Shown: positions 1-9,244, numbered from the stretch's first letter. The stretch is DNA of 64,000 nt from Pseudomonas marginalis (GCF_001645105.1 NZ_LKEG01000049.1:1-64000); one strand, 5' to 3'. Notes: a model not told the origin generated them from the sequence alone. Translations and numbers: made by a program.

Positions 1-170
1 AACGCGCTAGAACATCGGCCCACATCTTTCGGTACCCCTGAATGAAATTTCAGGGGATTTTACTAAAGACCTTGAAAGGGATGACCCTAAGTACGCGATA
101 GAAAACGCTTTTGTAGTGAGCGGGGGTGTTGTGGTGGAGTGGGGGTGTTGTGGTGAGCAGGGTTGTTGTG
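1..170. other. Left-edge intergenic stretch, no gene recognised
   Basis: I see no convincing coding region here. A hairpin at 35-56 (CCCCTGAA, loop, TTCAGGGG) is followed by ATTTTACT and could be a weak terminator for a gene left of the window. Between 120 and 180 there are imperfect GTTGTGGTGAGC repeats leading into the REP element. Possible reading frames across this stretch run through the REP palindrome and look spurious. Confidence 0.4.
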
Positions 171-295
171 GTGAGCGGGCTTGCCCCGCGCTGGGTGGCG
201 AAGCCGCCCCAACAAAGACACCGCCGAGCGCCTGATAAACCAAGTCGCCTGGTTTGGGGCGGCTTCGCCACCCAGCGCGGGGCAAGCCCGCTCAC
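171..295. repeat. REP doublet with 41-bp perfect inverted arms
   Basis: Positions 171-211 and 255-295 are exact reverse complements of each other (41 bp), separated by a 43-bp spacer. The core contains GCGGGCTTGCCCCGC and GGTGGCGAAGCCGCC. A close relative lies at 54418-54538. It behaves like a REP doublet (REPIN), the small non-autonomous palindromic elements common between Pseudomonas genes. Which RAYT transposase would mobilise it cannot be seen here. Confidence 0.85.
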
Positions 296-309
296 TACAA
301 AAAAGCACG

Positions 310-348
310 CACAAAAAAAGCAGACACAAAAAAAGCAGACACAAAAAA
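310..348. repeat. 15-bp A-rich tandem repeat, 2.6 copies
   Basis: The unit CACAAAAAAAGCAGA occurs at 310-324 and 325-339, and a partial third copy starts at 340. It sits between the REP doublet and the terminator of the tRNA gene. It looks like slippage-generated sequence. Confidence 0.75.
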
Positions 349-375
349 GGCCACTCTTTCGAGTAGCCTTTTTTG
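343..375 (-). terminator. Rho-independent terminator of tRNA-fMet
   Basis: On the minus strand an AAAAGGC(T)ACTC / GAGTGGCCTTTT stem with a GAAA loop ends in a T-run, immediately downstream of the tRNA 3' end at 381. Confidence 0.85.
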
Positions 376-380
376 ATGTT

Positions 381-457
<77 letters not shown>

Positions 458-470
458 TCTGTGTGTCGGC

Positions 471-498
471 ATTCTACAGAGGAACGCGTGTGTGTCAA
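471..498 (-). promoter_or_regulatory. Sigma70 promoter of tRNA-fMet
   Basis: On the minus strand the -35 box TTGACA (493-498) and -10 box TAGAAT (471-476) are separated by 16 bp. This predicts initiation near 464, a few bases upstream of the tRNA 5' end at 457. The near-consensus boxes fit a strongly expressed stable RNA. Confidence 0.85.
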
Positions 499-674
499 CC
501 TGTGAATTGAAGAAAAGCGCTTGTGGTTCAAGTGGTTAGCTCTCCAAGCTGACGCCGGATGAGGCTCTGGGCCAGTAGGGCCGAGGGTTTCAGCTCTATT
601 GGGATGCGAAATTCGATTGAGAAAATAAATTCATCTTGGAATTTTCCTACCGCTCAAGCGGAAGATTCAAACTA

Positions 675-690
675 CTGGTGCTATATACAG
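675..690. promoter_or_regulatory. SOS box (LexA operator) of dinB
   Basis: CTGGTGCTATATACAG matches the LexA pattern CTGT-N8-ACAG with one mismatch in the left half. It lies 45 bp upstream of the dinB start codon, where an operator would overlap the promoter. LexA control of dinB is established in Proteobacteria; here it is inferred from the site. Confidence 0.75.
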
Positions 691-735
691 GTGTGAATGC
701 GATACTGGCGCCCCGTAGGTTCACACCCCGTTTAT

Positions 736-1794
736 ATGACGCAGCGCAAAATCATCCACGTCGACTGTGATTGCTTCTACGCCGCCATCGAGATGCGCGA
801 TGACCCGAGCCTGGCGCAAAAGCCGTTGGCGGTGGGCGGCTCGGCGGACCGGCGCGGGGTGATCGCTACCTGTAACTACGAGGCACGCGCCTACGGGGTG
901 CGCTCAGCGATGTCGTCACGCCATGCCTTGAAGTTGTGTCCGGACCTGACCATCGTCAAGCCGCGCATGGATGCGTATAAGGAAGCGTCGAAGGAAATCC
1001 AGACGATCTTTCGCGATTACACCGACCTGATCGAACCGCTGTCGCTGGATGAAGCCTACCTGGACGTGTCCGACAGCCCGCATTTTGGCGGCAGCGCCAC
1101 GCGTATCGCCCAGGACATTCGCCGCCGCGTCTCCAACCAATTGCATATCACCGTGTCCGCAGGCGTGGCGCCGAACAAGTTCCTGGCCAAGATCGCCAGT
1201 GACTGGAAGAAACCCAACGGGTTGTTCGTGATCACCCCGGACCAGGTCGAAGACTTTGTCTCGCAGTTGCGAGTGAGCAAGTTGCACGGTGTGGGCAAGG
1301 TCACCGCCGACAAGCTCGCGCGCCTGGGCATAGAAGACTGCTTGCAGTTGCGTGAATGGAACAAGCTGGCGCTGGTGCGCGAATTCGGCAGTTTTGGCGA
1401 GCGGCTGTGGAGCCTGGCCCGTGGGATCGATGATCGTGTGGTGCAGAACGACAGTCGCCGGCAGTCGATCAGTGTAGAAAATACCTACGACGTGGACCTG
1501 CCGGACCTCTCAAGCTGCCTGGCCAAACTCCCCGAATTGATGGAAACCCTGGCCGGACGCATGGCGCGCATCGACAGCAGTTACCGTGCGGGCAAGCCGT
1601 TCGTTAAGGTGAAGTTTCATGACTTTACCCAGACGACGCTGGAACAGGCGGGGGCCGGGCGGGACCTGGAGAGTTATCAGCAACTGCTGACCCAGGCGTT
1701 CAATCGTGGCGGGAAGCCGGTGCGGTTGTTGGGGATTGGTGTGCGGTTGCTGGACCTGAGCAATGGCAACGAGCAGCTCGAGTTCTCTTGGTAG
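736..1794 (+). CDS. dinB: DNA polymerase IV (Y family)
   Basis: The 352-residue product is an error-prone translesion polymerase that extends past damaged or mismatched primer ends. Catalytic carboxylates are visible: D10 in HVDCDCF, and D105-E106 in SLDEAYLDVS. The steric-gate region CDCFYAAIEM follows the first. A helix-hairpin-helix segment (LHGVGKVTADKLARLG) lies in the thumb and a little-finger domain follows. The C-terminus QLEFSW resembles a beta-clamp binding peptide. The start at 736 gives the family N-terminus MTQRKIIHVD; an upstream in-frame ATG at 697 would only add an unconserved extension. An SOS box precedes it, so damage induction is expected. Confidence 0.96.
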   Translation: MTQRKIIHVDCDCFYAAIEMRDDPSLAQKPLAVGGSADRRGVIATCNYEARAYGVRSAMSSRHALKLCPDLTIVKPRMDAYKEASKEIQTIFRDYTDLIEPLSLDEAYLDVSDSPHFGGSATRIAQDIRRRVSNQLHITVSAGVAPNKFLAKIASDWKKPNGLFVITPDQVEDFVSQLRVSKLHGVGKVTADKLARLGIEDCLQLREWNKLALVREFGSFGERLWSLARGIDDRVVQNDSRRQSISVENTYDVDLPDLSSCLAKLPELMETLAGRMARIDSSYRAGKPFVKVKFHDFTQTTLEQAGAGRDLESYQQLLTQAFNRGGKPVRLLGIGVRLLDLSNGNEQLEFSW

Positions 1795-1807
1795 GAACCC
1801 GGAACCA

Positions 1808-1840
1808 AAATGTGGGAGGGGGCAAGCCTCTCCCACATTT
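1808..1840. repeat. Short REP-type hairpin between convergent genes
   Basis: AAATGTGGGAG and CTCCCACATTT form an 11-bp perfect stem. It lies just after dinB and before the end of the convergent lipoprotein gene, so it may also act as a bidirectional transcription barrier. It carries the GTGGGAGGGGGC core of the most common REP class in this window. Confidence 0.7.
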
Positions 1841-1862
1841 GATCTGCAACACTTCGAGCGTC

Positions 1863-2816
1863 TCAGCGTGCTCCAGGGTCTGCGACTAGCCGCCCCGCAT
1901 CCTTGGTCAGTGCCTGCAGGAATTCCTGCTGCAACTCGGGATCATTGCGGGTCAGTTCGATCAGGCTTTGTTCCAGCTCGCTGGCTTCCTCTTCCAGGCC
2001 CAGCTCCGACAGGCGCTTGACGCGGTGCACCCACTGGCTGACTTCGTCGTCTTCCAGGTCGTCGTAGATCAGGCCATGGGCTTCCAGCAACTTGCCGCGC
2101 AGGGTGTTGCTGATCGCCAGGGTCGAGTCCGAATGCACATCGTCCTGGCCATCTTCCACGCTGATCTTCAGGGTCGTGACGCGGTTCAAGTCCTGCTCGG
2201 CAAACGGGCTGTCCAACAGGTTCAGGCGCAGCACGCCGTTGCGGTCGGTGGTCAGCTCATGCACTTGCTTGCCGGCAGTGACCTGCACCGGGCGTTCACT
2301 CCAGGGCAGGCTCGAATACTCCACACGCTTGTCGCGCTGGACTTCATCGATGCCCGCCAGGTTCTGTTGCGCACGGCCGTGGGATTGCACGTTCATGAAC
2401 GGGTTGAGACCGTCCACACCGTAGGTCAGCCAGTCGTGGGTCATGCTGGTCGGCAGGTTGCCGAGGGCGAAGATGTTCACCACGTTGGCGCCCGCGCCCG
2501 CCACCAAAGCGACCGCGCCCAAGGGCATCTCATAGAGTTTGCGCCAGGGTTGGTAAGGGGTGTAGCGATCGTAGCGACGGGTGACTTCGAACTCGGTGAC
2601 CTCGAAGGTCTTTTGCTCGTGAATGCGTACCCGGCGTTGCGGCAGCTCCAGCACTTTGGGTTCGCCTACATCGATCTGCAGGCTGTGGTCGAGTAACTTA
2701 CGCTCGACCCGCTCCTCGTGCTCACTGCGTTGCGACATCTGGTTGGCGCAGCCGCTGACCAGCAGGGCGCCGCACAAGGCGGCGCCCCCCAGGGCTCTGG
2801 TGTTTCGCTTGAACAT
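1863..2816 (-). CDS. Uncharacterised lipoprotein
   Basis: This 317-residue protein has a lipoprotein signal peptide: basic start MFKRNTR, hydrophobic stretch, and lipobox LVSGC with the lipidated Cys near residue 23. The mature part is charged, with one hydrophobic segment around residues 100-120 (GAVALVAGAGANVVNIFALG). The C-terminus is acidic and probably helical (EEEASELEQSLIEL). I do not recognise a characterised family. It starts 20 bp downstream of proS on the same strand, so the two may be cotranscribed. An envelope location, anchored by lipid, is the only function-related inference I would make. Confidence 0.8.
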   Translation of the reverse strand: MFKRNTRALGGAALCGALLVSGCANQMSQRSEHEERVERKLLDHSLQIDVGEPKVLELPQRRVRIHEQKTFEVTEFEVTRRYDRYTPYQPWRKLYEMPLGAVALVAGAGANVVNIFALGNLPTSMTHDWLTYGVDGLNPFMNVQSHGRAQQNLAGIDEVQRDKRVEYSSLPWSERPVQVTAGKQVHELTTDRNGVLRLNLLDSPFAEQDLNRVTTLKISVEDGQDDVHSDSTLAISNTLRGKLLEAHGLIYDDLEDDEVSQWVHRVKRLSELGLEEEASELEQSLIELTRNDPELQQEFLQALTKDAGRLVADPGAR

Positions 2817-2836
2817 GACTTCTCTTGATCTGGTTT

Positions 2837-4552
2837 TCAGCGACGAATACGCGCCTGAAGGAAAGACAGCACGTCAGCCACCGGCAACGGTTGGGCTTCG
2901 GCTTCGGTCCGGCTCTTGTATTCCAGATTGCCATCGGCCAGGCCGCGGTCACTGACCACGATCCGGTGTGGGATGCCAATCAGTTCCATGTCGGCGAACT
3001 TGATGCCCGGGCTGGTTTTCTTGTCCCGGTCATCCAGCAACACTTCAAAACCGGCGGCCGTCAGTTCGGCATACAGTTTGTCGGTGGCTTCGCGCACTTG
3101 CTCGGTTTCATAACGCAGCGGTACCAGGGCAACCTGGAACGGCGCCAGGGCGTCACTCCAGATGATGCCTTTCTCGTCGTTGTTCTGCTCGATGGCTGCG
3201 GCCACCACGCGCGATACGCCAATGCCGTAGCAACCCATTTCCAGGGTGATCGGCTTGCCGTTCTCGCCCAGCACTTCGCACTTCATCGCCTTGCTGTACT
3301 TGTTGCCCAGCTGGAAGATGTGCCCGACTTCGATGCCGCGCTTGATTTCCAGGGTGCCCTTGCCATCCGGGCTTGGGTCGCCGGCCACCACGTTACGCAG
3401 GTCGGCCACGGTTGGCACCGGCAGGTCACGTTCCCAGTTCACGCCGAAGTAGTGCTTGTCGTCGATGTTGGCGCCGATCCCGAAGTCGCTCATCAGCTCG
3501 ACCGAGCGGTCGATGATGATCGGCAGCGGCAGGTTCAACGGGCCGAGGGAGCCGGCACCGGCGCCAATGGCGTCGCGCAGTTCGGCGTCGGAGGCCATGA
3601 CCAGCGGGCTGGCCACGCCAGGTTGCTGGGCGGCCTTGATTTCGTTGAGCTCGTGGTCGCCACGAATCACCAGGGCGATCAGCTTGCCTTCTTCTTCGGC
3701 GTGCACGATCAGGGTCTTGATGGTCTTTTCAATCGGCAGATTGAATTTCTCCACCAGGGCCGCGATGGTCTTGGTCTCTGGCGTATCCACCAGGCGCAGC
3801 TCTTCGGCCGGCGCTGGACGGGAGGTTTCCCGTGGCACGGCTTCGGCTTTCTCGATGTTCGCGGCGTAGTCGGAACCGTTACTGAATACGATATCGTCTT
3901 CGCCGGACTCGGCCAGCACGTGGAATTCGTGGGAGCCGGCACCGCCGATGGAGCCGTTGTCCGCTTCAACCGGGCGGAATTTCAGGCCCAGGCGCGTAAA
4001 CACGTTGCAGTAGGCCTGGTGCATGCGGTCGTAGGTGACCTGCAGGGACGCCTGGTCAGCGTGGAACGAATAGGCGTCCTTCATGATGAATTCGCGGCCG
4101 CGCATCAAACCGAAGCGTGGGCGGATTTCGTCACGGAATTTGGTCTGGATCTGATACAGGTTCAGCGGCAGCTGCTTGTAGCTGCTCAGCTCGTTGCGCA
4201 TCAGGTCGGTGATCACTTCTTCGTGGGTCGGGCCGGCGCAGAAGTCGCGGCCATGACGGTCCTTGAAGCGAAGCAGTTCAGGGCCGTACTCTTCCCAGCG
4301 CCCGGATTCCTGCCACAGCTCAGCCGGTTGGGTGCTCGGCATCAACACTTCCAGAGAGCCGGCGGCGTTCATCTCTTCACGCACGATGGCTTCGACCTTG
4401 CGCATCACCTTCAAGCCCATGGGCAGCCAGGTGTACAGGCCGGAGGCCAGTTTGCGGATCATACCGGCGCGCAGCATCAGCTGATGGCTGATCACGACCG
4501 CGTCGGAAGGCGTTTCTTTCTGTGTGGCGAGCAAATATTGACTGGTACGCAT
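2837..4552 (-). CDS. proS: Prolyl-tRNA synthetase
   Basis: The enzyme charges tRNA-Pro with proline in the cytosol. The product is 571 residues, the usual length for the bacterial type that carries an editing insertion. Visible landmarks are the N-terminal [18 protein letters not shown], class II motif regions ([34 protein letters not shown]), an INS editing domain between roughly residues 230 and 390 (ATVEKF-type, [14 protein letters not shown]), and motif 3 near GCYGIGVSR. The C-terminal anticodon-binding domain contains [20 protein letters not shown]. The start at 4552 matches the family N-terminus; an upstream in-frame start at 4627 adds 25 unconserved residues. Confidence 0.97.
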   Translation of the reverse strand: MRTSQYLLATQKETPSDAVVISHQLMLRAGMIRKLASGLYTWLPMGLKVMRKVEAIVREEMNAAGSLEVLMPSTQPAELWQESGRWEEYGPELLRFKDRHGRDFCAGPTHEEVITDLMRNELSSYKQLPLNLYQIQTKFRDEIRPRFGLMRGREFIMKDAYSFHADQASLQVTYDRMHQAYCNVFTRLGLKFRPVEADNGSIGGAGSHEFHVLAESGEDDIVFSNGSDYAANIEKAEAVPRETSRPAPAEELRLVDTPETKTIAALVEKFNLPIEKTIKTLIVHAEEEGKLIALVIRGDHELNEIKAAQQPGVASPLVMASDAELRDAIGAGAGSLGPLNLPLPIIIDRSVELMSDFGIGANIDDKHYFGVNWERDLPVPTVADLRNVVAGDPSPDGKGTLEIKRGIEVGHIFQLGNKYSKAMKCEVLGENGKPITLEMGCYGIGVSRVVAAAIEQNNDEKGIIWSDALAPFQVALVPLRYETEQVREATDKLYAELTAAGFEVLLDDRDKKTSPGIKFADMELIGIPHRIVVSDRGLADGNLEYKSRTEAEAQPLPVADVLSFLQARIRR

Positions 4553-4644
4553 GGTAGGCCGTTGTCGGTTGCTTGGACTTGAAATGACTTGGGATTGTAC
4601 GGGCGCAAGCTGCCGCCGTACAGGCATCAGAATACAGGGCTGTT

Positions 4645-4740
4645 TGTAGTGAGGGCGCTTGCTCCCGTTCGACAGCGCAGCTGGAGCCGGCTTTTATAGG
4701 GGCGCTTCGCACTCCAGCGGGAGCAAGCTCCCTCACTACA
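4645..4740. repeat. REP doublet
   Basis: TGTAGTGAGGG(C)GCTTGCTCCCG at the left (from 4645) is mirrored by CGGGAGCAAGCTCCCTCACTACA ending at 4740. The spacer carries further GGAGC/GCTCC-type complementarity. It fills the gap between ampG and proS, both on the minus strand. Confidence 0.75.
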
Positions 4741-4752
4741 CAAGCATGTGTG

Positions 4753-6285
4753 TCAGTCGTCTACCGGTGGATTCAACCGAATCCGCCGATTCTCCTGATA
4801 CCAATGCAGCGCAATCAGCAACAACGTCGGCACACCCAACATGCAGGTGATCAGGAAGAAATTGTGATACCCGAACTTTTCGACCATCACCCCCGAATAC
4901 CCACCGATCAGGCGCGGCAGCAGCAGCATGATCGAGCTGAGCAGGGCGTATTGGGTGGCGGAGAACTTCAGGTTGGTCAGGCTTGAAAGGTAGGCGACGA
5001 ACGCCGAGGTCGCCAGCCCCGAGCTGAAGTTGTCCAGCGAGATGGTGAAGATCAGCATCTGCAGGTCCGGGCCCATGTCCGCCAGCATCACGAACAGCAG
5101 GTTGGTACCGGCCGACGCGATACCGCCGATAAACAGGATCGGCAGGATGCCGAAGCGCACGATCAGTAGGCCGCCCATGCCGGCACCCACCAACGTCATG
5201 ATCAGGCCGAAAATCTTGCTGACCCCGGCGATCTGGTCCTTGGTGAAGCCCTGGTCGATGTAGAACACGTTGGCCATCACGCCCATCACCGTGTCGGACA
5301 TGCGATAGGTGGCGATCAGCCCCAGCAGCAGTAATGCTTGCCAGCGGTAGCGCAGGATGAAGTCATTGACCGGCGTCAGCACAGGGGCCAGGCCGCGTCG
5401 ACCCATGGCCGAGAGGCACAGGGCGGTCAGGGTGATATAGAGGATGGCGCGCAGGAAGGCACGGTCTTCCATCAGCAAGTCCCACAGGCTCATGCCGTGG
5501 AACAGCACGCTTGCGAAATCCGTGTTGAACAGTTGGGTGAACATCGCCGGCACCGACACCAGCAACACGATCAGCACAAACACCGAGACCAATTGATGCA
5601 CGAAGCTGTAGCGCCCGGCCTGCAACTGGGTGCGCAGTGGCACATTGGGTTCGCGCATGAACAGGGTGGTCAGCAGCGCAGGAATCATCAACACGCCGAA
5701 CAGCACATAGGTGCCGGTCCAGGCTGAGTGTTTATAGTTGAAGCCGGTGGAACCGAAGCCTTCGGCAAAGAACAGTGCACCCGCCGTGGCCAGCAGCGCG
5801 GCGATGCGATAACCGGACATGTAGCTGGCGGCCAGGGCAGCCTGGCGGCTGTCGTCGGCGATTTCCAGGCGGTAGGCGTCGACGGCGATGTCCTGGGTCG
5901 CCGACGCGAAGGCCACGACGACGGCGATAGCGATCAGCCAGGACAAGTGTTTCTGCGGGTCGCAAAAGCCCATGCCGATCAATCCGAGGATCACCAGCGA
6001 TTGGGCCAACACCAGCCAGGAGCGGCGGCGTCCGAGTTTGCCGAGCAACGGCAGGCGCCATTGGTCGAGCAGCGGCGACCAGACCCATTTAAAGGCATAC
6101 GCCAGACCGATCAGGCTCGCGTAACCGATGGTTTCGCGGGCCACACCGGCCTCACGCAACCACACTGAAAGCGTCGAGAACACCAACATGTAAGGCAAGC
6201 CGGCGGCAAAGCCGAGCAACAACAGGACTAACGTCGAGGGGCTGGCATAGGCGGCGAGCGCGGCGCGCCAGGTTTTACGGGGCAT
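4753..6285 (-). CDS. ampG: AmpG-type muropeptide permease (MFS)
   Basis: AmpG-type carriers import anhydro-muropeptides from the periplasm for cell-wall recycling and so feed the AmpR signal for beta-lactamase induction. The 510-residue protein has the MFS layout with about 12-14 hydrophobic segments. Family signatures include GFAAGLPYMLVFSTLSVWLREAG near the N-terminus, AYAFKWVWSPLLDQ, LGRRRSWL, the TQDIAVDAYRLE segment, and a second half with YIDQGFTKDQIAGVSKIFG. Its C-terminal part is longer than the E. coli protein in the middle loop. Upstream on the same strand is the alkyltransferase-like gene, 43 bp away. Substrate assignment is from family resemblance. Confidence 0.88.
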   Translation of the reverse strand: MPRKTWRAALAAYASPSTLVLLLLGFAAGLPYMLVFSTLSVWLREAGVARETIGYASLIGLAYAFKWVWSPLLDQWRLPLLGKLGRRRSWLVLAQSLVILGLIGMGFCDPQKHLSWLIAIAVVVAFASATQDIAVDAYRLEIADDSRQAALAASYMSGYRIAALLATAGALFFAEGFGSTGFNYKHSAWTGTYVLFGVLMIPALLTTLFMREPNVPLRTQLQAGRYSFVHQLVSVFVLIVLLVSVPAMFTQLFNTDFASVLFHGMSLWDLLMEDRAFLRAILYITLTALCLSAMGRRGLAPVLTPVNDFILRYRWQALLLLGLIATYRMSDTVMGVMANVFYIDQGFTKDQIAGVSKIFGLIMTLVGAGMGGLLIVRFGILPILFIGGIASAGTNLLFVMLADMGPDLQMLIFTISLDNFSSGLATSAFVAYLSSLTNLKFSATQYALLSSIMLLLPRLIGGYSGVMVEKFGYHNFFLITCMLGVPTLLLIALHWYQENRRIRLNPPVDD

Positions 6286-6328
6286 GGGCTGGAGTCTGCC
6301 TCAGGTTTGCGGAAACAAAGCGCGCACT

Positions 6329-6712
6329 CTAACCGCTGTGCTCTACCGGGCGCCAGCCATGGCGCTGAATATCCACGCGATTGTTGCGGACAGTGACACC
6401 TTCATCGCGTAAACGCGCGCGCTGTTCGTCACCTGACGCACTGCCCGCCGGCAGACTTATCCGACCACCGGCACCCAATACACGGTGCCAAGGCAGCTTG
6501 GTGTCTTCGGGAAGCTGGCTCAAGGTGCGGCCCACCCAGCGCGCCGCGCGTCCGAGCCCGGCCAGGTGTGCCAGCTCGCCGTAACTGACCACGCAACCTT
6601 CAGGCACTTGCGCCAGGGTCAGGTACAGCGCGGTGCGGCGCATCTCGGCGGGGCTTTGCGGGGGCTCGGCAGATTTATTCACTGTGAGTCTATCCGTTGA
6701 AATCGTCGTCAT
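6329..6712 (-). CDS. Alkyltransferase-like (ATL) DNA-binding protein, MGMT family
   Basis: The protein resembles the DNA-binding domain of O6-alkylguanine-DNA alkyltransferase: VPEGCVVSYGELAHLAG, ARWVGRTLSQLP, PWHRVLGAGGRISLPAG. In true alkyltransferases the active site is PCHRV; here the cysteine is replaced by tryptophan (PWHRV), the hallmark of ATL proteins. These bind O6-alkylguanine without repairing it and pass the lesion to nucleotide excision repair. At 127 residues it lacks the N-terminal MGMT domain. The start is uncertain: ATG at 6712 has no clear ribosome-binding site, and GTG at 6682 or the later Met before RRTALYLTL are alternatives. It is possibly cotranscribed with ampG. Confidence 0.85.
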   Translation of the reverse strand: MTTISTDRLTVNKSAEPPQSPAEMRRTALYLTLAQVPEGCVVSYGELAHLAGLGRAARWVGRTLSQLPEDTKLPWHRVLGAGGRISLPAGSASGDEQRARLRDEGVTVRNNRVDIQRHGWRPVEHSG

Positions 6713-6844
6713 TTGTGTAAGAAACGTCTGTAAACATGGCGATGGGCATTGAACTCAACCCCGATCCTTGAGTCAGTCCTTGCTAAGACGTTATCTAACA
6801 CGATAATGCCCTCTTTTCGCCAAGCCCGAGCCTCGAATCCGCTT

Positions 6845-7852
6845 ATGTTGTCCAGAACCCTGCTGTGCCTCGCTGTTGTCAGCGCCTCAACGCCCTTGCT
6901 CGCAGATACCGTGTGGTTAAAGAACGGTGACCGCCTGACCGGCAAGATCAAGGTCTTCGACGGCGGTAAGTTGCTGATCCAGACCGACTACGCGGGCGCC
7001 ATCCCGGTGGACTGGAAGCAGGTCAAGACCCTGCAAAGCGACCAGGAGTTGCTGGTCAAGCAGGATGCCTACACGGGCGAGAAGGCCAAATCATTGCAAG
7101 CGGCGGATGATGGCAAAGTGGTGCTGGCCAATGGCGAGGCGCCCAAGACCGTCGACCTTGCCAGTATCCAGCAGATCATCAAGCCCAAGCCGGTGATCGA
7201 AGACTTGGTATGGAAGGGCAATGTCGACATGGCGCTGGACTACAAGCGCGCCGAGAAGGACACCAACGACTACGATGTCGACTTCAAGACCACCGCGCGG
7301 CATGGCCAATGGCGCCATACCGGGCAGGGCGAGTACAACCGCGAATTCCAGGACGACGTGACCACCACCGACAACTGGGCGTTGGAATACGACCTCGACC
7401 GCTTCCTGACCGAACATTGGTTCTGGCAAGGTCGCTTGACCTACAAGCGTGACAAGGTTGAAGACCTCGCCCGCCAGCGTACGGTCGGTACCGGCCCGGG
7501 CTACCAGTTCTGGGACGATGAGCTGGGGGCATTCTCCCTGGGTTCGCTGGTTAACCGCACCGATTACGAATATTCCGACGGCGGCAAGGACAACTTCTAT
7601 TCCCTGGCCATGAAGTGGAACTACAACCGCTATCTGGTAGGCAAGACCGTTGAGTTCTTCACCAGCGGCGAACTCGGCAAACCCATCGGTGGTCCGGCGG
7701 AGTATTCCCTGGATGCGGAAATGGGCCTGCGCTACAAAGTCACCGAATGGGCCTCGCTCAACCTCAAGGCTGAACGCGATGTCATCAGTGGCGACTCGGA
7801 AAGCAGCCTGAGCAAGACCCGTTACACCGCAGGCTTCGGTGTGGCCTGGTAA
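6845..7852 (+). CDS. DUF481 outer-membrane beta-barrel protein (YdiY-like)
   Basis: With the start at 6845 the product is 335 residues. It begins with a clear signal peptide (MLSRTLLCLAVVSASTPLLA, cleavage before DTVWL). The mature N-terminus has the DTVWLKNGDRLTGKIKVFDGGKLL module typical of this family. The rest alternates short amphipathic strands rich in Tyr/Trp (WFWQGRLTYKRD, NFYSLAMKWNYNRYLVG) and ends in an aromatic residue (GFGVAW), as barrel proteins do. Upstream Met codons at 6749 and 6806 would place residues before the signal peptide and are less likely. It diverges from the ATL gene. Function is unknown. Confidence 0.85.
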   Translation: MLSRTLLCLAVVSASTPLLADTVWLKNGDRLTGKIKVFDGGKLLIQTDYAGAIPVDWKQVKTLQSDQELLVKQDAYTGEKAKSLQAADDGKVVLANGEAPKTVDLASIQQIIKPKPVIEDLVWKGNVDMALDYKRAEKDTNDYDVDFKTTARHGQWRHTGQGEYNREFQDDVTTTDNWALEYDLDRFLTEHWFWQGRLTYKRDKVEDLARQRTVGTGPGYQFWDDELGAFSLGSLVNRTDYEYSDGGKDNFYSLAMKWNYNRYLVGKTVEFFTSGELGKPIGGPAEYSLDAEMGLRYKVTEWASLNLKAERDVISGDSESSLSKTRYTAGFGVAW

Positions 7853-7969
7853 CAGCCTTCGACACATCCCGGCAGGAGAGCCTCTGGCAACTGGTGCGTA
7901 GATTGATTACCTTGTGTTGAGATCCATTCCCATATGCCATGGGCGGCGGAATACCCGAGGAGTCAAACG

Positions 7970-8701
7970 TTGAGCGCACAGGTTGCCAAGAACGCCCGAG
8001 AGCTGTTGCTCAAGGAATACCGTGGGGCCCTCTCCACATTGTCCAAGGCCATGCCCGGTTTCCCTTTCGGGTCGGTCGTGCCGTATTGCCTGGACGAGCA
8101 GGGCCGCCCGCTGATCCTGATCAGCCGGATTGCCCAGCACACCCATAACCTGCAAAAAGACCCCAAGTGCTCATTGCTGGTGGGTGAACGTGAGGCGGAT
8201 GACGTGCAGGCGGTCGGGCGCCTGACCTACCTGGCCGAAGCCGAAAAACTGGAAGAGGGCGCCGCGATTGAAGCTGCGGCCGAACGCTACTATCGGTACT
8301 TCCCCGATTCGGCCAACTACCACAAGGCCCACGACTTCGACTTCTGGGTACTCAAGCCGGTGCGCCACCGCTACATCGGCGGCTTTGGCGCGATTCACTG
8401 GGTTGACCAACTGACCCTGGTCAACCCGTTCGCCGGCCAGGCTGAGCGCGGCATGATCGAACACATGAACAGCGATCACACCAAGGCCATTGCCCACTAC
8501 GTTGAACTGGCAGGCCTGCCTGCCACCGAACCTGCGCAGTTGGCGGGCATCGACAGCGAAGGCATGCATTTGCGTATTGGCCAGTCGTTGCATTGGTTGC
8601 CGTTTGCAGCGCCTTGCAACACGCCGACACAAGTCCGCGAAGCACTGGTTTCATTGGCTCACGCCGAGGTCTGGCCGAAAAAAGAGGCCGCTGACGCTTG
8701 A
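7970..8701 (+). CDS. HugZ-family haem utilisation protein (PNPOx fold plus DUF2470)
   Basis: A 243-residue protein with an N-terminal pyridoxamine-phosphate-oxidase-like split barrel (FPFGSVVPYCLDEQGRPLILIS, RIAQHTHNLQKDPKCSLLVGE) and a C-terminal DUF2470 domain starting near MIEHMNSDHTKAIAHYVEL. HugZ/HutZ relatives bind or degrade haem, so this may help recover iron from haem; the window also has a dedicated haem oxygenase at 34442-35050. I chose the TTG start at 7970 because GAGGAG lies 7 bp upstream; the ATG at 7934 has no such site. Substrate is inferred from the family only. Confidence 0.82.
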   Translation: MSAQVAKNARELLLKEYRGALSTLSKAMPGFPFGSVVPYCLDEQGRPLILISRIAQHTHNLQKDPKCSLLVGEREADDVQAVGRLTYLAEAEKLEEGAAIEAAAERYYRYFPDSANYHKAHDFDFWVLKPVRHRYIGGFGAIHWVDQLTLVNPFAGQAERGMIEHMNSDHTKAIAHYVELAGLPATEPAQLAGIDSEGMHLRIGQSLHWLPFAAPCNTPTQVREALVSLAHAEVWPKKEAADA

Positions 8702-8767
8702 ATTCACGAAATGGCGACGTCATCTAAGGTGGACTGGCAAGGCATTCTTGCGTTGAGGAACCATTTG

Positions 8768-9244
8768 ATGCGCCCTTTTTTATTGCTCTTTCTGCTGTTC
8801 CCGGTGTTGGAGCTGTTCGTATTTGTTCAAGTCAGCGGTGCGATCGGGTTTTTCCCGGCCCTGTTGCTGATCATTCTCGGCTCGATGCTCGGCGTCTTGG
8901 TGCTGCGCGTCGCCGGCCTGGCCACGGCGCTACGTGCCCGTGAAAGCCTCAACCGTGGCGAACTGCCCGCGCAGACCATGCTTGAAGGCCTGATGATGGC
9001 CCTGGCCGGTGGCCTGTTGATCCTGCCAGGCTTTATCAGCGATGTGGTAGGCCTGGTGATGTTGCTGCCGGTCACCCGTAAGCTGCTGGCCGGCAAGATG
9101 CGCCAGCGGGCTGAAGAGGCTGCGATTCGCCAGCGTGCCTTCGCCGAAGACCTGCAACCCCGTGGTGGCCCGGCTCCGCGCCAGCCCCTGGGGCGTGAAG
9201 GCGATGTGATCGAAGGTGAGTTCGAACACCGCGACAGCAAATAA
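8768..9244 (+). CDS. fxsA: FxsA family membrane protein
   Basis: FxsA was named for suppressing F-plasmid exclusion of phage T7 when overproduced; its normal job is unclear. The 158-residue product has hydrophobic segments at about residues 3-45 (FLLLFLLFPVLELFVFVQVSG, FFPALLLIILGSMLGVLVLRV) and 75-105 (GLMMALAGGLLILPGFISDVVGLVMLLP), then a charged tail rich in Arg/Glu. The start at 8768 gives the conserved MRPFLLLFLL; TGAGGA lies upstream. It is followed by a terminator and then groESL, a gene order common in Pseudomonas. Confidence 0.9.
   Translation: MRPFLLLFLLFPVLELFVFVQVSGAIGFFPALLLIILGSMLGVLVLRVAGLATALRARESLNRGELPAQTMLEGLMMALAGGLLILPGFISDVVGLVMLLPVTRKLLAGKMRQRAEEAAIRQRAFAEDLQPRGGPAPRQPLGREGDVIEGEFEHRDSK

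Noticed and set aside
7-344. Overlapping frames on both strands near the left edge
   Set aside because: They run through the REP palindrome and read the same repeat in both directions; no conserved protein is recognisable.
310-348. Possible CRISPR-like array
   Set aside because: The repeats are contiguous 15-mers without spacers and no cas gene is present.
2825-4582. A 585-codon plus-strand frame opposite proS
   Set aside because: It is antisense to a clear prolyl-tRNA synthetase and rich in His/Gln/Gly-type shadow sequence of a high-GC gene.
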